In this document: piece after piece, positions 1 through 7,423 of the stretch
How positions within the stretch are numbered: position 1 is the stretch's first letter
Layout of the letters: every line of letters starts with the position of its first letter
DNA from: Neobacillus niacini
Lineage (GTDB): Bacteria > Bacillota > Bacilli > Bacillales > Cytobacillaceae
Direction: 5' to 3'
Length of the DNA stretch: 64,000 nt
Assembly (NCBI RefSeq): GCF_019749295.1
Contig: NZ_JACWFG010000002.1
Location: 1-64,000 of the forward strand
Position numbers and translations under genes: made by a program
The notes under the pieces: generated by a model
Database searches by the model: none
What the model saw: only the letters and a program-made list of their open reading frames with translations
Told to the model about the DNA's origin: nothing

Positions 1-95
1 AAGACAATCGCTGATTTAATCACCATATCTAAGTTAGAATTGATAACGGAATCTTTTAAATGGTCTAAATCTAGGTTAAACTGTAAGTGAGTCAT
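1..95 (-). CDS. IS256-family transposase, N-terminal fragment (runs off window)
   Basis: The reading frame opens with ATG at 95 behind an AGAGG ribosome binding site and continues off the left edge. The visible residues begin MTHLQFNLDLDHLKDSVI and go on with NSNLDMVIKSAIV. This matches the N-terminus of mutator-type (IS256 family) DDE transposases from Bacilli, which begin with a short LKDSV..S....V.KS segment. Only about 31 residues are present, so catalytic residues cannot be checked. The inverted-repeat-like end at 165-193 supports the assignment. I cannot tell whether the copy is intact. Confidence 0.7.
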   Translation of the reverse strand, partial: MTHLQFNLDLDHLKDSVINSNLDMVIKSAIV

Positions 96-193
96 TTTAT
101 TTCCTCTTTTCATTGTTTATCGTCGCTGAAAACAGTGTTGCCAAGAGTGAATAAAATGACTCTTTCTTTTTACACAATTATATGGACTTTATC
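1..193 (-). mobile_element. End of an IS256-type insertion sequence
   Basis: Upstream of the transposase start, the minus strand at about 165-193 reads GATAAAGTCCATATAATTGT followed by GTAAAAAG. This resembles the terminal inverted repeat of IS256-type elements of Bacillus as I remember them. The element would end at about position 193; the sequence beyond is unrelated intergenic DNA. The other end and the target duplication lie outside the window, so the boundary is approximate. Confidence 0.6.
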
Positions 194-270
194 CAATAGC
201 CGGAAATTCTCCGCCTATGATTTCTCAACCCTACACGAAAATCAACAATGAATAATAACCAGAGCCTTTA

Positions 271-318
271 ATAAAATAAAAACGCTATATAAGACACAAG
301 GCAGCCTTATTTAGCGTT
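271..318 (-). terminator. Intrinsic terminator after the 195-residue membrane protein gene
   Basis: On the minus strand AACGCTAAATAAG pairs with CTTATATAGCGTT (one mismatch) around a 12-base loop, followed by TTTATTTTAT. It lies 8 bases after the stop codon of the gene at 326-913. Confidence 0.75.
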
Positions 319-325
319 GTAAATC

Positions 326-913
326 CTATTTGACCTTTACAAACGTATCAAAGAACTCCTTTCTTTTTCCATCATCGCCAAGAATAGGGTTACTAAATTT
401 CTCATGCCATGTTCTTTCCTCTACACTTAGTTCCTCTACCTTAAATCCTAAATAGTCATTGACCTCTTTACGATCTAAATCCACGGAATATGTTTTCCCG
501 CCATAAGGTAAAACCATTGAAGTGGAGTCTAAATCAGGAAATTGACGCAGCAGCCTTACATTTTCACCTACAAAAATCTTTTCAATTGCATCTCCTGTTT
601 CAAAATACCCTTTGTACTCTTCCTCTGTTAATGGGCTGTCTGGTTTAGCTTGTTTAAATTCATCATAAGAGCCGTAAAATTTTATTAAACCTTTGTTTTC
701 TGTGACTGAAATTGTTTTAATAAAAGTACGACCCATAATATTTTGGGCGTACGCTTTAAATGCTTCTTCATCTACAGTTTTCGTATTTTCTTCCTCTTTC
801 ACTTCTGTTGTATCTTCTCCGCCGCCAAAAATGGCATAAACGATAATAACAGCAATAACCCATACCCACCACTTTTTATAAAATGGTTTTTTTACTTTCT
901 CTTTTTTACCCAA
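326..913 (-). CDS. Membrane-anchored hypothetical protein, 195 aa
   Basis: I do not recognise the family. The protein has a short lysine-rich N-terminus, one hydrophobic segment (WWVWVIAVIIVYAIFGGG, about residues 15-32) and a mostly hydrophilic outer part beginning with an acidic EDTTEVKEEEN stretch. This suggests a single-pass protein with an extracellular domain of about 150 residues. The start is TTG at 913 because GGAGGGGGTGG sits 6-8 bases upstream; the ATG at 943 lies before that site and has none of its own. The gene stands alone, with a terminator behind it. Function unknown. Confidence 0.7.
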   Translation of the reverse strand: MGKKEKVKKPFYKKWWVWVIAVIIVYAIFGGGEDTTEVKEEENTKTVDEEAFKAYAQNIMGRTFIKTISVTENKGLIKFYGSYDEFKQAKPDSPLTEEEYKGYFETGDAIEKIFVGENVRLLRQFPDLDSTSMVLPYGGKTYSVDLDRKEVNDYLGFKVEELSVEERTWHEKFSNPILGDDGKRKEFFDTFVKVK

Positions 914-1085
914 TATGTACCACCCCCTCCAATTTATAAACATCTTTATTTTGCCATTTTTAGAAAAAATTATGAATATACGTAACTGTATTTAGTACCT
1001 TTTATTTTACTCTTTGACAATCTTTATCGATGAAATGCCGCGAAAAAAAAACAGACGTTACTCCTTGCTGGAATTACGTCCGTTG

Positions 1086-1577
1086 TTAAAGATGTTCTTT
1101 ATTACATTTTATGATGTTTGCGTGCAGGGGCAGAATGTACCTATACACAAGAAAGAAAATAGGAATACTAAACAGATGGTTCCAATGAGTAAGCTTCATA
1201 TACCCTGCCTTTGCCACCGCCCATTCAATTAAGAAAGAAAGAACTGTAAATATAATAGCCAATTTCCATTTATGATCTCTTTTAAAATAATTCAAATAAA
1301 TAACTGAGAGTGATGAAGGAACGAAGTTGTATGTGATAAATTCACCTATTCCTACAATATTTGGGTCACCGAAATCAACCAAATCTAAATACTTTGCAAA
1401 GATGCTATCCGACACCCAAGTGGCAAAGCCAATCACCCCTATGGTAATATAAAGCTCTCTCCAACTGATCTCCTTCTTAGGCATGAGAAGAGCATATGCT
1501 AATAATACAATCCCAAGTAAAACTGGCAGCCAAAGTCCCTTTGCGTTTAGATCTAAACTCTTAATAATCGACTCCAT
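1086..1577 (-). CDS. CBO0543-like multipass membrane protein, 163 aa
   Basis: A small integral membrane protein with five to six predicted hydrophobic segments. Its layout (short helix, MPKK positive turn, a D-x-F/A-K-Y-x-D-L loop, then ...NFVPSSLSVIYLNYF, a conserved E/Y/D region and a final helix) resembles the proteins at 35051-35617, 39060-39557 and 39554-40024. I place all four in the loosely defined CBO0543 group, whose function is unknown. The start is ATG at 1577, preceded by GGGGGATT at 6-8 bases; a TTG at 1619 gives a longer frame but lacks a ribosome binding site. Family call is moderate. Confidence 0.6.
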   Translation of the reverse strand: MESIIKSLDLNAKGLWLPVLLGIVLLAYALLMPKKEISWRELYITIGVIGFATWVSDSIFAKYLDLVDFGDPNIVGIGEFITYNFVPSSLSVIYLNYFKRDHKWKLAIIFTVLSFLIEWAVAKAGYMKLTHWNHLFSIPIFFLVYRYILPLHANIIKCNKEHL

Positions 1578-1685
1578 AAGAAATCCCCCAACACAAGTTA
1601 ATAATAATAGGGTTTCCAAATTAAAGTAAATTACAAAAAAAATCTGCTTTGTTTGAAATACCTTAAACTTTGTCGGGGATGAATA

Positions 1686-1717
1686 GAAAAATGACCACTG
1701 TTATGTTACAGTGGCCA
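1686..1717 (-). terminator. Intrinsic terminator of the siderophore-binding gene
   Basis: On the minus strand TGGCCACTG and CAGTGGTCA pair (one G-T pair) around TAACATAA or a similar loop, followed by TTTTTCTATTC. It lies about 20 bases past the stop codon at 1735. Confidence 0.65.
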
Positions 1718-1734
1718 AGAATGATAGTATTTTT

Positions 1735-2694
1735 CTATTCTAATGCTGCTTTGACTTCTTCTACCATAGATTGTGTTGAAGTAATCCCATTTCCTGCGAT
1801 GTACCAGTTCACTGCGTCTAAGTATACAATCTTTCCATTTTTATACGCATTTGTTTTCTGTACTAGCTCATTTTCGATGGTTTCTTTGGCTCCTACTTCC
1901 CCGCCAACTGCGGCAGATCGGTCGATAACAAAGAGAACATCTGGATTTTTTTCTAAGATATATTCAAACGTGACACTTTGACCGTGCTGTGAAACTTCAA
2001 GGTTTTCGTCGACTGCCTTGAAACCAAACACATCATGCACAAATCCATAGCGTGAACCTGGTCCATAGGCACTTACTTTTCCTTCATTCGCCAATAAAAT
2101 TAATGCTTTGCTGTCATCTGCAGAAGCTTCTTTATTTAGCGTTTCAATGCTTGCTTTTAACTCATCCATTTTAGAATTAAGCACGTCTTCCCTTTCAAAA
2201 ACCTCAGCTAAGAGCTTGAAATTCTTTTCAAGGGAGGACATGTAGTTTGCATAATCTACTTCTACAAACACCGTTGGAGCAATTTCTGCAAATTGATCAT
2301 ATAGCTCTGCTTGTCTTCCTGAAATGAAAATAACATCTGGCTGTAATTCGTGCAGCGCTTCAAAATCAGGTTCTTTTAAGCTCCCGACATTCGTATATTC
2401 AGAACCTGCGTATTTCTCCAAAGTCTTTGGTACGATTGCTTGTGGAAGAGCTGCTATTTCAACACCAAATGTATCCAATGCGTCAAGTACTCCAAAGTCA
2501 AAAACAACTACTTTCTTAGGGTTCTTCTCAATGGTAACCTCTCCGTATTTATGAGTGATTGTGACTTCTTTTGTTTTTTCTTCTGTTTTTTCTCCTTCAG
2601 AACCTGAAGATTTGCTGGTTTCCTCTGTGCTGCCGCAAGCAGCTAACAATAAAATCAATGTGAACATAATAGATATAAAACGTAGTTTTTTCAT
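1735..2694 (-). CDS. yclQ: Iron-siderophore ABC transporter substrate-binding lipoprotein (YclQ-like)
   Basis: A 319-residue periplasmic-binding-type lipoprotein that would capture a ferric siderophore outside the membrane and pass it to an ABC importer. It has a lipobox (LLLAACGS, Cys about 20), a Ser/Glu/Lys linker, and the FepB/FatB fold. The segments KKVVVFDFGVLDALD, NVGSLKEPDFEAL, YGPGSRYGFVHDVFG and SQHGQSVTFEYI closely follow B. subtilis YclQ, the petrobactin-binding protein. It is an orphan here: no permease or ATPase lies beside it, so the transporter must be elsewhere. A TTGACA promoter and a near-perfect Fur box stand upstream, so iron starvation should induce it. The exact ligand is inferred from similarity. 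Confidence 0.88.
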   Translation of the reverse strand: MKKLRFISIMFTLILLLAACGSTEETSKSSGSEGEKTEEKTKEVTITHKYGEVTIEKNPKKVVVFDFGVLDALDTFGVEIAALPQAIVPKTLEKYAGSEYTNVGSLKEPDFEALHELQPDVIFISGRQAELYDQFAEIAPTVFVEVDYANYMSSLEKNFKLLAEVFEREDVLNSKMDELKASIETLNKEASADDSKALILLANEGKVSAYGPGSRYGFVHDVFGFKAVDENLEVSQHGQSVTFEYILEKNPDVLFVIDRSAAVGGEVGAKETIENELVQKTNAYKNGKIVYLDAVNWYIAGNGITSTQSMVEEVKAALE

Positions 2695-2833
2695 CCTTTT
2701 CGTCTCCTTTTTAATGAAATTTAACCAAAATACTTATGTACAGTCGTTGTGTATCGACCATTCTAGCTGGTTAGAAAAATCTATCTGTCTACCAAATAAT
2801 TCTATATCAGCCCCTCTTTATTTTCATTCTAGT

Positions 2834-2854
2834 TGAAAATGATTATCATTATCA
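2834..2854 (-). promoter_or_regulatory. Fur box
   Basis: The minus strand reads TGATAATGATAATCATTTTC plus A, a 7-1-7 type Fur site (TGATAATNATTATCA core) with few mismatches. It starts just downstream of the -10 hexamer of the yclQ-like promoter, where bound Fur would block transcription when iron is plentiful. Confidence 0.85.
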
Positions 2855-2862
2855 CAATTAAT

Positions 2863-2891
2863 ATAATATATTTTCAGACAAATCATGTCAA
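2863..2891 (-). promoter_or_regulatory. Sigma-A promoter of the siderophore-binding gene
   Basis: TTGACA (minus strand, 2891-2886), 17 bases, then TATTAT (2868-2863). The Fur box follows at once. The 5' leader to the ATG at 2694 is about 160 bases. Confidence 0.75.
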
Positions 2892-2993
2892 TAGGTAATT
2901 GAGAACTATTTTCATCTAGTCCTTAGGGCAGATCTCACGACTTATATTATAGTTAATGCCGGCCACAAGATATGTCTCCACAGCTCCGCAAAT

Positions 2994-3023
2994 AAAAAAA
3001 GGGTGTGCTAAGCACAACCCTTT
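2994..3023 (-). terminator. Intrinsic terminator at the end of the pilus operon
   Basis: On the minus strand AAAGGGTTGTGC pairs with GCACACCCTTT around a short loop and is followed by seven T. It is the first strong terminator after the PP2C and lipoprotein genes, so it probably marks the end of the long pilus operon that starts near 14941. Confidence 0.8.
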
Positions 3024-3085
3024 ACTGACTTTTCCAATTATATTATTATATGAAAAATTAGCTTTCGGCAGAAACCCACACCAGC

Positions 3086-3691
3086 CTATTTTCCCGCAAA
3101 CTCCCAATGAATTTCATTTGAAGTCAAACCATCACCAAATGCGAGGTGGTATTCTTTGTCTTCTAAGGCATCATAGACGATTTTCATTGTAACGGTTTGA
3201 TTTGGTTCGATGAATTCTACTTCGTCTGTAATATGAACGGCAATTGCATAGATTTCTTCATCAGATAATGGGATTACTCTGCCATCACTATAAACAATTG
3301 AAGAAGTCTCAATAGCCTTGTCAGAAACATTTTTAAAGTGAATGGTTGCTTCGATTAGTTTTCCGTAGCTAGAGGTCTTTCCTTCAATACTGTCGATAAA
3401 ATCGACACTTTCAGGAGTAACTTCATAGCTTCCGATAGTAGATTTAATTAATCCTGTTTCACCCATTTTCAGGTACTTAATCTCGTCACTTGGGCTTACT
3501 TCTGAATCACTGCTCTCGTCTCCGTCCTCTTTGCCAGAGTCAGTTGTTGTACCTTCACCGTCTTTTTCTGTTCCTGTTTCTTCGGTTTTTGTACCTTCAT
3601 CTTTAGATTTAGAACCTTCACTATCCTTTGAACATGCTGCTAATAAAGAGAATACTAGTATGGCTGCTAGTAAGAAGTATAGTTTTTTCAT
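3086..3691 (-). CDS. Lipoprotein, DUF4352/DUF5067-like, last gene of the pilus operon
   Basis: A 201-residue lipoprotein: signal peptide with lipobox LLAACSKD (Cys about 20), a 55-residue Ser/Glu/Asp/Lys/Thr spacer, then a compact beta-rich domain from about residue 70. The pattern (...GKLIEATIHFKNVSDKAIE... and a later hydrophobic V-x-M-K-I-V-Y strand) resembles DUF4352/DUF5067 Ig-like domains, which usually sit on the outer face of the membrane. It starts 13 bases after the stop of the PP2C gene with its own AAGGATGG ribosome binding site and is followed by a terminator, so I read it as the last operon gene. A role with the pilus or the giant surface protein is only suggested by position. 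Confidence 0.7.
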   Translation of the reverse strand: MKKLYFLLAAILVFSLLAACSKDSEGSKSKDEGTKTEETGTEKDGEGTTTDSGKEDGDESSDSEVSPSDEIKYLKMGETGLIKSTIGSYEVTPESVDFIDSIEGKTSSYGKLIEATIHFKNVSDKAIETSSIVYSDGRVIPLSDEEIYAIAVHITDEVEFIEPNQTVTMKIVYDALEDKEYHLAFGDGLTSNEIHWEFAGK

Positions 3692-3704
3692 TTGTTACCA
3701 TCCT

Positions 3705-4670
3705 TTACGCTTTTATTAGATTAGTAAAAAAATCTCTTAAGCCTTTTCGGTCCAATGCTATCTTTTGTAATAACATCGCAGAAATATTATCTGCAGCGTC
3801 CTTTTGTTGATTGGCCAGTTCCACCAGCTCATCCGTGATCGACTGTAAATTTACTTTTTTACTTGTTCGACTTAGAATGAGATTTTCGATACTAGAATCA
3901 GAAAAAAGAGAGTAAAAACCATCGCTGCAAAGTAAGAAAATATCTCCTTCGTTACTATAACCTTCCTGAACAAATACATCAAGACCGGGTTCGATGCCCA
4001 AACATTGCAACAGGACATTTCTCCTAGGGTGCACTCTTGCCTCTTCTCTGTTTAACCGGCCCTTTTGGACCTCTGTCTCTACCCATGAATGATCATGAGT
4101 AAGTTGAATCATTCCTTCTAGATTACTAGAGTTTACAGGTTTTTGATTACACGCATTTTCAGTTAATACTTGAGTCGGCAAGCATTGATCACTGAGCGGC
4201 TGTGTAATCTCATAGGCATATTCACTCATTTTACGAGTTGAGCAAATCTTTTTGGCAGAAATCTGATAGATTCGACTGTCTCCTACGTGACAGATACCAA
4301 ATTGATTTTGGTGGAATAGAATGACAGATAAGGTGGTTCCGGCCATCACTCCATCCTGATAGCTTATCTGGATTAACTCCTCATTGATTTCAAAAAAAGC
4401 AGCTTTTAAGCTTTCGATACTCGCAGATAGAGATAACCTTCCACTTACGATGTGAGTAATATTTTGATCCCACCATTGTTTAATCTTAGAAATAGCCAAT
4501 TCACTTGCCTTATCGCCTGCTTGGTACCCGCCCATACCGTCAGCCATTAGGGCAATCGCATAATCCTGCCCTTTACCTTGAGTAGAATAACGAAAAAATG
4601 ATCGATCCTCATTGACCTTTTTTACAGGACCAACATGTGTTGACAACCCATATTCCCAAACACTTTTCAT
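3705..4670 (-). CDS. PP2C-family Ser/Thr protein phosphatase of the pilus operon
   Basis: A 321-residue metal-dependent phosphatase that would remove phosphate from Ser/Thr of cytoplasmic proteins. Visible PPM motifs: NED (20-22), DGMGG with metal-binding Asp44, GTTL (111-114), GDSR (130-133), HPRRNVLLQCLG (214-225), CSDGF (248-252) and DN (294-295). Residues about 142-188 form an insertion between the GDSR strand and the HDHS region that is absent from the paralogue at 24409-25176. The ATG lies 6 bases after the stop of the FHA gene, so the two are probably cotranscribed. It is the natural opponent of the kinase at 22705-24393. Confidence 0.88.
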   Translation of the reverse strand: MKSVWEYGLSTHVGPVKKVNEDRSFFRYSTQGKGQDYAIALMADGMGGYQAGDKASELAISKIKQWWDQNITHIVSGRLSLSASIESLKAAFFEINEELIQISYQDGVMAGTTLSVILFHQNQFGICHVGDSRIYQISAKKICSTRKMSEYAYEITQPLSDQCLPTQVLTENACNQKPVNSSNLEGMIQLTHDHSWVETEVQKGRLNREEARVHPRRNVLLQCLGIEPGLDVFVQEGYSNEGDIFLLCSDGFYSLFSDSSIENLILSRTSKKVNLQSITDELVELANQQKDAADNISAMLLQKIALDRKGLRDFFTNLIKA

Positions 4671-4676
4671 GTTGTT

Positions 4677-6230
4677 TTAGAAACCTTTACGAAAGGTATA
4701 TTGTTGTTTAGCAATGGTAATCAGATCTTGGTCTTTTAATGGGTAGATGGTATGAGGGACAAGTTTTTGATCATTCAGTTTCGTTCCGTTACTAGAGTTT
4801 AAGTCTCTTATTCCATATTCCCCGCTCTTCAAAACAATTTCAAAATGTGTCCGCGACACTCCATTCACTTGTATCGTATAGTCACACGTGTCAGGGTTTC
4901 TGCCAAAGATAAAAGCTTCTTTATCAATGGTCACTTTTTGAATGCCCCCCGGTTGATTCAGTTCAAGGTAAGGGTACGGTTTGCTCTGACTATTTACATC
5001 CGATAGAAGTACAGTAGCCGCTATTTCTTCTTTTACCACATTGGGCTTCGATAATAACGTTGTTTGATTTTGCAGGTTTTGATAATACTCATCAGGATTT
5101 TGATACAGCACCTCATTGGAAAGAGTCCCATCTTGTGAGCTGCTGCTTGCGATTTCTTTTGGTACGGCGTCATTATTTTTAGTCTTCTTGCTTTTCTTTT
5201 GTTTTGCTACTTTCTCTTTTTTCTTCCCTTTGGAGTGTTCACTATCTTGCTCAGTCGTACTTCCTGGCTTAATAATCGCTAGGATAATAAAGGCAAGATC
5301 AACCGTTAATATGGATAATCCACTAGAAATGAATAGTAAACCTTCACTAGGATTGTCTATATACATTTTCCAAATTAGGGCTATGACTAAAATGGATGCA
5401 GAAATCGTAATGAACTTGACCCTTTCTGAAGACATTTTAGCGTTCCCGCTTTTTACAGCAGCATCCGAAACCTTAACCTGCTTTTCATTAATAGGCTTAC
5501 CGGGTGCTGCAACCTTTTTCTTGCCAAACGCAAGCTTTGGTTGTTTGTGACTACTCATAGAAGGGTTTACTGGCTGCTGTACAGGCACCCTTTCCTCCTG
5601 CGCTGGAATGTTTTTGTCATATTGAGGAGTGTGATTGTAGCTGCCAGCAGTATGAATATGCTTATCCAGAAGCATACGCAGTTGATCCATTTTGAAATCA
5701 GAACGTTTCAGGTAATTTAAGATTTCCTGAAAGCCATTCCCTGTTAGATTCGTGACATTACCGATAAGGTGAATCATTAATTCTCGAAATTCATCTTGAA
5801 AAGCGGGTTTAGAATGAATTTCTTTTAGGGGAATATACATAAAACGCATGTCGTCAAAACTATTTCTTACATAAATAAAATCACTGTTAATGACAAACTT
5901 ACTTTCGTCCAGCAAGTATTCTTTGCTTTCTTCCAATTTCATTAAGATCTTATTCAGTAATTCGAAGAATTCTTTCGCACTAATCTTCCTGTTTTGAATG
6001 TAACTAGATAAAGGCTGCAGACCCGTAACCTGATAATGTAAGGTTACATCTAAATTAATTTCTTCCATTTCTAAAGGTATTAATAAAGGAATCGAATTAG
6101 CCTGAATCATTTTGACAGATAAATCATCTAATTCCTGACTAGTAATGGAAGGTTTATCTTTATAAACTTCAATAAATGTATTTTGACCACTTTCATATTG
6201 TCGGTAGTCTAAAGAATAAAGCTTGCTCAC
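4677..6230 (-). CDS. FHA-domain membrane protein with DUF6382-like N-terminus
   Basis: A 517-residue protein. Residues 1-190 match my memory of the DUF6382 domain that accompanies Flp/Tad pilus genes in Firmicutes. Two membrane helices at about 274-292 and 297-320 form a hairpin, placing both ends in the cytoplasm. A lysine-rich linker (334-352) follows, and an FHA domain fills about 430-517, with GRNP (443-446), SRTHFE (459-464) and NSSNGT (478-483), the residues that read phosphothreonine. Between linker and FHA lie TTLLSK (390-395) and TVLLSD (406-411), close to motifs in the small membrane protein at 22145-22693. It starts with GTG after GGAGGGGGAG. Likely role: phospho-dependent control of pilus assembly (inference). 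Confidence 0.85.
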   Translation of the reverse strand: MSKLYSLDYRQYESGQNTFIEVYKDKPSITSQELDDLSVKMIQANSIPLLIPLEMEEINLDVTLHYQVTGLQPLSSYIQNRKISAKEFFELLNKILMKLEESKEYLLDESKFVINSDFIYVRNSFDDMRFMYIPLKEIHSKPAFQDEFRELMIHLIGNVTNLTGNGFQEILNYLKRSDFKMDQLRMLLDKHIHTAGSYNHTPQYDKNIPAQEERVPVQQPVNPSMSSHKQPKLAFGKKKVAAPGKPINEKQVKVSDAAVKSGNAKMSSERVKFITISASILVIALIWKMYIDNPSEGLLFISSGLSILTVDLAFIILAIIKPGSTTEQDSEHSKGKKKEKVAKQKKSKKTKNNDAVPKEIASSSSQDGTLSNEVLYQNPDEYYQNLQNQTTLLSKPNVVKEEIAATVLLSDVNSQSKPYPYLELNQPGGIQKVTIDKEAFIFGRNPDTCDYTIQVNGVSRTHFEIVLKSGEYGIRDLNSSNGTKLNDQKLVPHTIYPLKDQDLITIAKQQYTFRKGF

Positions 6231-6248
6231 TAATTCTCCCCCTCCTTT

Positions 6249-6767
6249 TTATAAAATGACATAATAATAGGTTGTAATCATTCCTGGAATTACGGCGTAC
6301 ATGAATGGAAAGGTTAATGCCTCTTTTTTCTTGTACTCCTCTAATACCTCTTCTTTAGTAGAAGAACTCTTTAATTCTAGAATCTTATAAAAAACACCCA
6401 GCATCCGTCTGAAAAAGTCTCTTCGAAGAATTAACAGTACGAGACCAATCAATCCTGCATAGATGACAGAGTACATAATTCCGTATAGTGTAAACTCAAT
6501 TCCAGAAAATGCACCAATGGCTCCAAATAGTTTTACATCTCCGGCACCAATGGCTTTGAATAAATATAGAATTAACATAAGAACAAATCCAGCCGCGAGC
6601 CCGATAACAGAAAATATCAGTCCATTTATACCATTTAACACAACATGGAATAGTAACCCCAGCACCGCCCCGCTTACAGTTAACCAATTAGGGATTCTCC
6701 CGAATCTTCCATCAAAAAATAAGGCAGTAAGCAGGAAAATGATGAATGGATAAAAATATAAAGCCAT
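6249..6767 (-). CDS. Type IV prepilin peptidase, A24 family (TadV/CpaA type)
   Basis: A 172-residue integral membrane aspartyl protease that cleaves the leader of Flp and TadE-like prepilins at the inner side of the membrane. It is the short form, without the methyltransferase cysteine domain. The two catalytic regions are visible: the Asp in FFDGRFGRIPN and the GxGD motif AIGAGDVKLFG. Six or so hydrophobic segments are present. I chose ATG 6767, which follows AAAGGAT at a good distance; a TTG at 6797 overlaps the upstream gene. Its substrates are presumably the proteins at 6782, 9713 and 10415, all of which carry a G|xxxxE site. Confidence 0.88.
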   Translation of the reverse strand: MALYFYPFIIFLLTALFFDGRFGRIPNWLTVSGAVLGLLFHVVLNGINGLIFSVIGLAAGFVLMLILYLFKAIGAGDVKLFGAIGAFSGIEFTLYGIMYSVIYAGLIGLVLLILRRDFFRRMLGVFYKILELKSSSTKEEVLEEYKKKEALTFPFMYAVIPGMITTYYYVIL

Positions 6768-6781
6768 AAGGTCAATCCTTT

Positions 6782-7408
6782 CTACTTTCCAATCCAAACA
6801 TGCTCATAGGCTTGTTTTTTTATTTCTAACTGTTTTTTTACAAATGGCAGGGGAAGGTCAACTTTATAGGTTACTTCCATCCCAAAGTAAGGAGAGCCAT
6901 TACTAGTTAACAAATTCGGCAATTCTACCTTTGTAACTTTCAAGTCCTCTTCGTTGGATATATTCACATCCATGTAGTGGAGAACTAAGGGTTCAAATGC
7001 AGCTGCTGCTCCACCGGTAAGCGGGATTCCTGAGTTAAGGAGCTCTTTCAATTTATCAAAAGGTATGTTGTAGTATTTTCCAATGGAGGAATTAAACATT
7101 CCGCTCAGGAGTCCTACATTACTATCCACTTTTGCCTTCATATCTTTGGCAGTATCTGCGTAATACTTAAATTGCTGCCCCACATGCGTGCCTTCAAAAG
7201 CTGTTTTGGCCATATCGTTAATCACAACCACTGGGTACACATGTGTTGCAATCTGTTTTGTTGCTTCCGCCGTAGCATGGTCAACGGCTCCATCGTAGAT
7301 ACCTAACTTGACCATACTCGTTAGAAAGATAACAAATAAAAGGAATATGGGGAGGACTAAGGAAGCCTCTACAATAATACTTCCGTTTTCTTTTTTGAGT
7401 AGTAACAA
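6782..7408 (-). CDS. TadE-like pseudopilin
   Basis: A 208-residue pseudopilin-like protein. The N-terminus reads ENG|SIIVEASLVLPIFLL: a prepilin cleavage glycine followed by Glu at +5 and a hydrophobic helix, the TadE pattern. The remaining part is an extracellular domain with no motif I recognise. The start is TTG at 7408 behind AGGAGGAGG. It lies 15 bases downstream of the DUF5702 gene and 14 bases upstream of the prepilin peptidase. Minor pilins of this kind are needed for Flp pilus assembly in Tad systems. Confidence 0.8.
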   Translation of the reverse strand: MLLLKKENGSIIVEASLVLPIFLLFVIFLTSMVKLGIYDGAVDHATAEATKQIATHVYPVVVINDMAKTAFEGTHVGQQFKYYADTAKDMKAKVDSNVGLLSGMFNSSIGKYYNIPFDKLKELLNSGIPLTGGAAAAFEPLVLHYMDVNISNEEDLKVTKVELPNLLTSNGSPYFGMEVTYKVDLPLPFVKKQLEIKKQAYEHVWIGK

Positions 7409-7423
7409 CTTTTATCCTCCTCC

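Noticed and set aside
1014-1232. Plus-strand frame of 72 codons
   Set aside because: No ribosome binding site and mostly antisense to the membrane-protein gene at 1086-1577.
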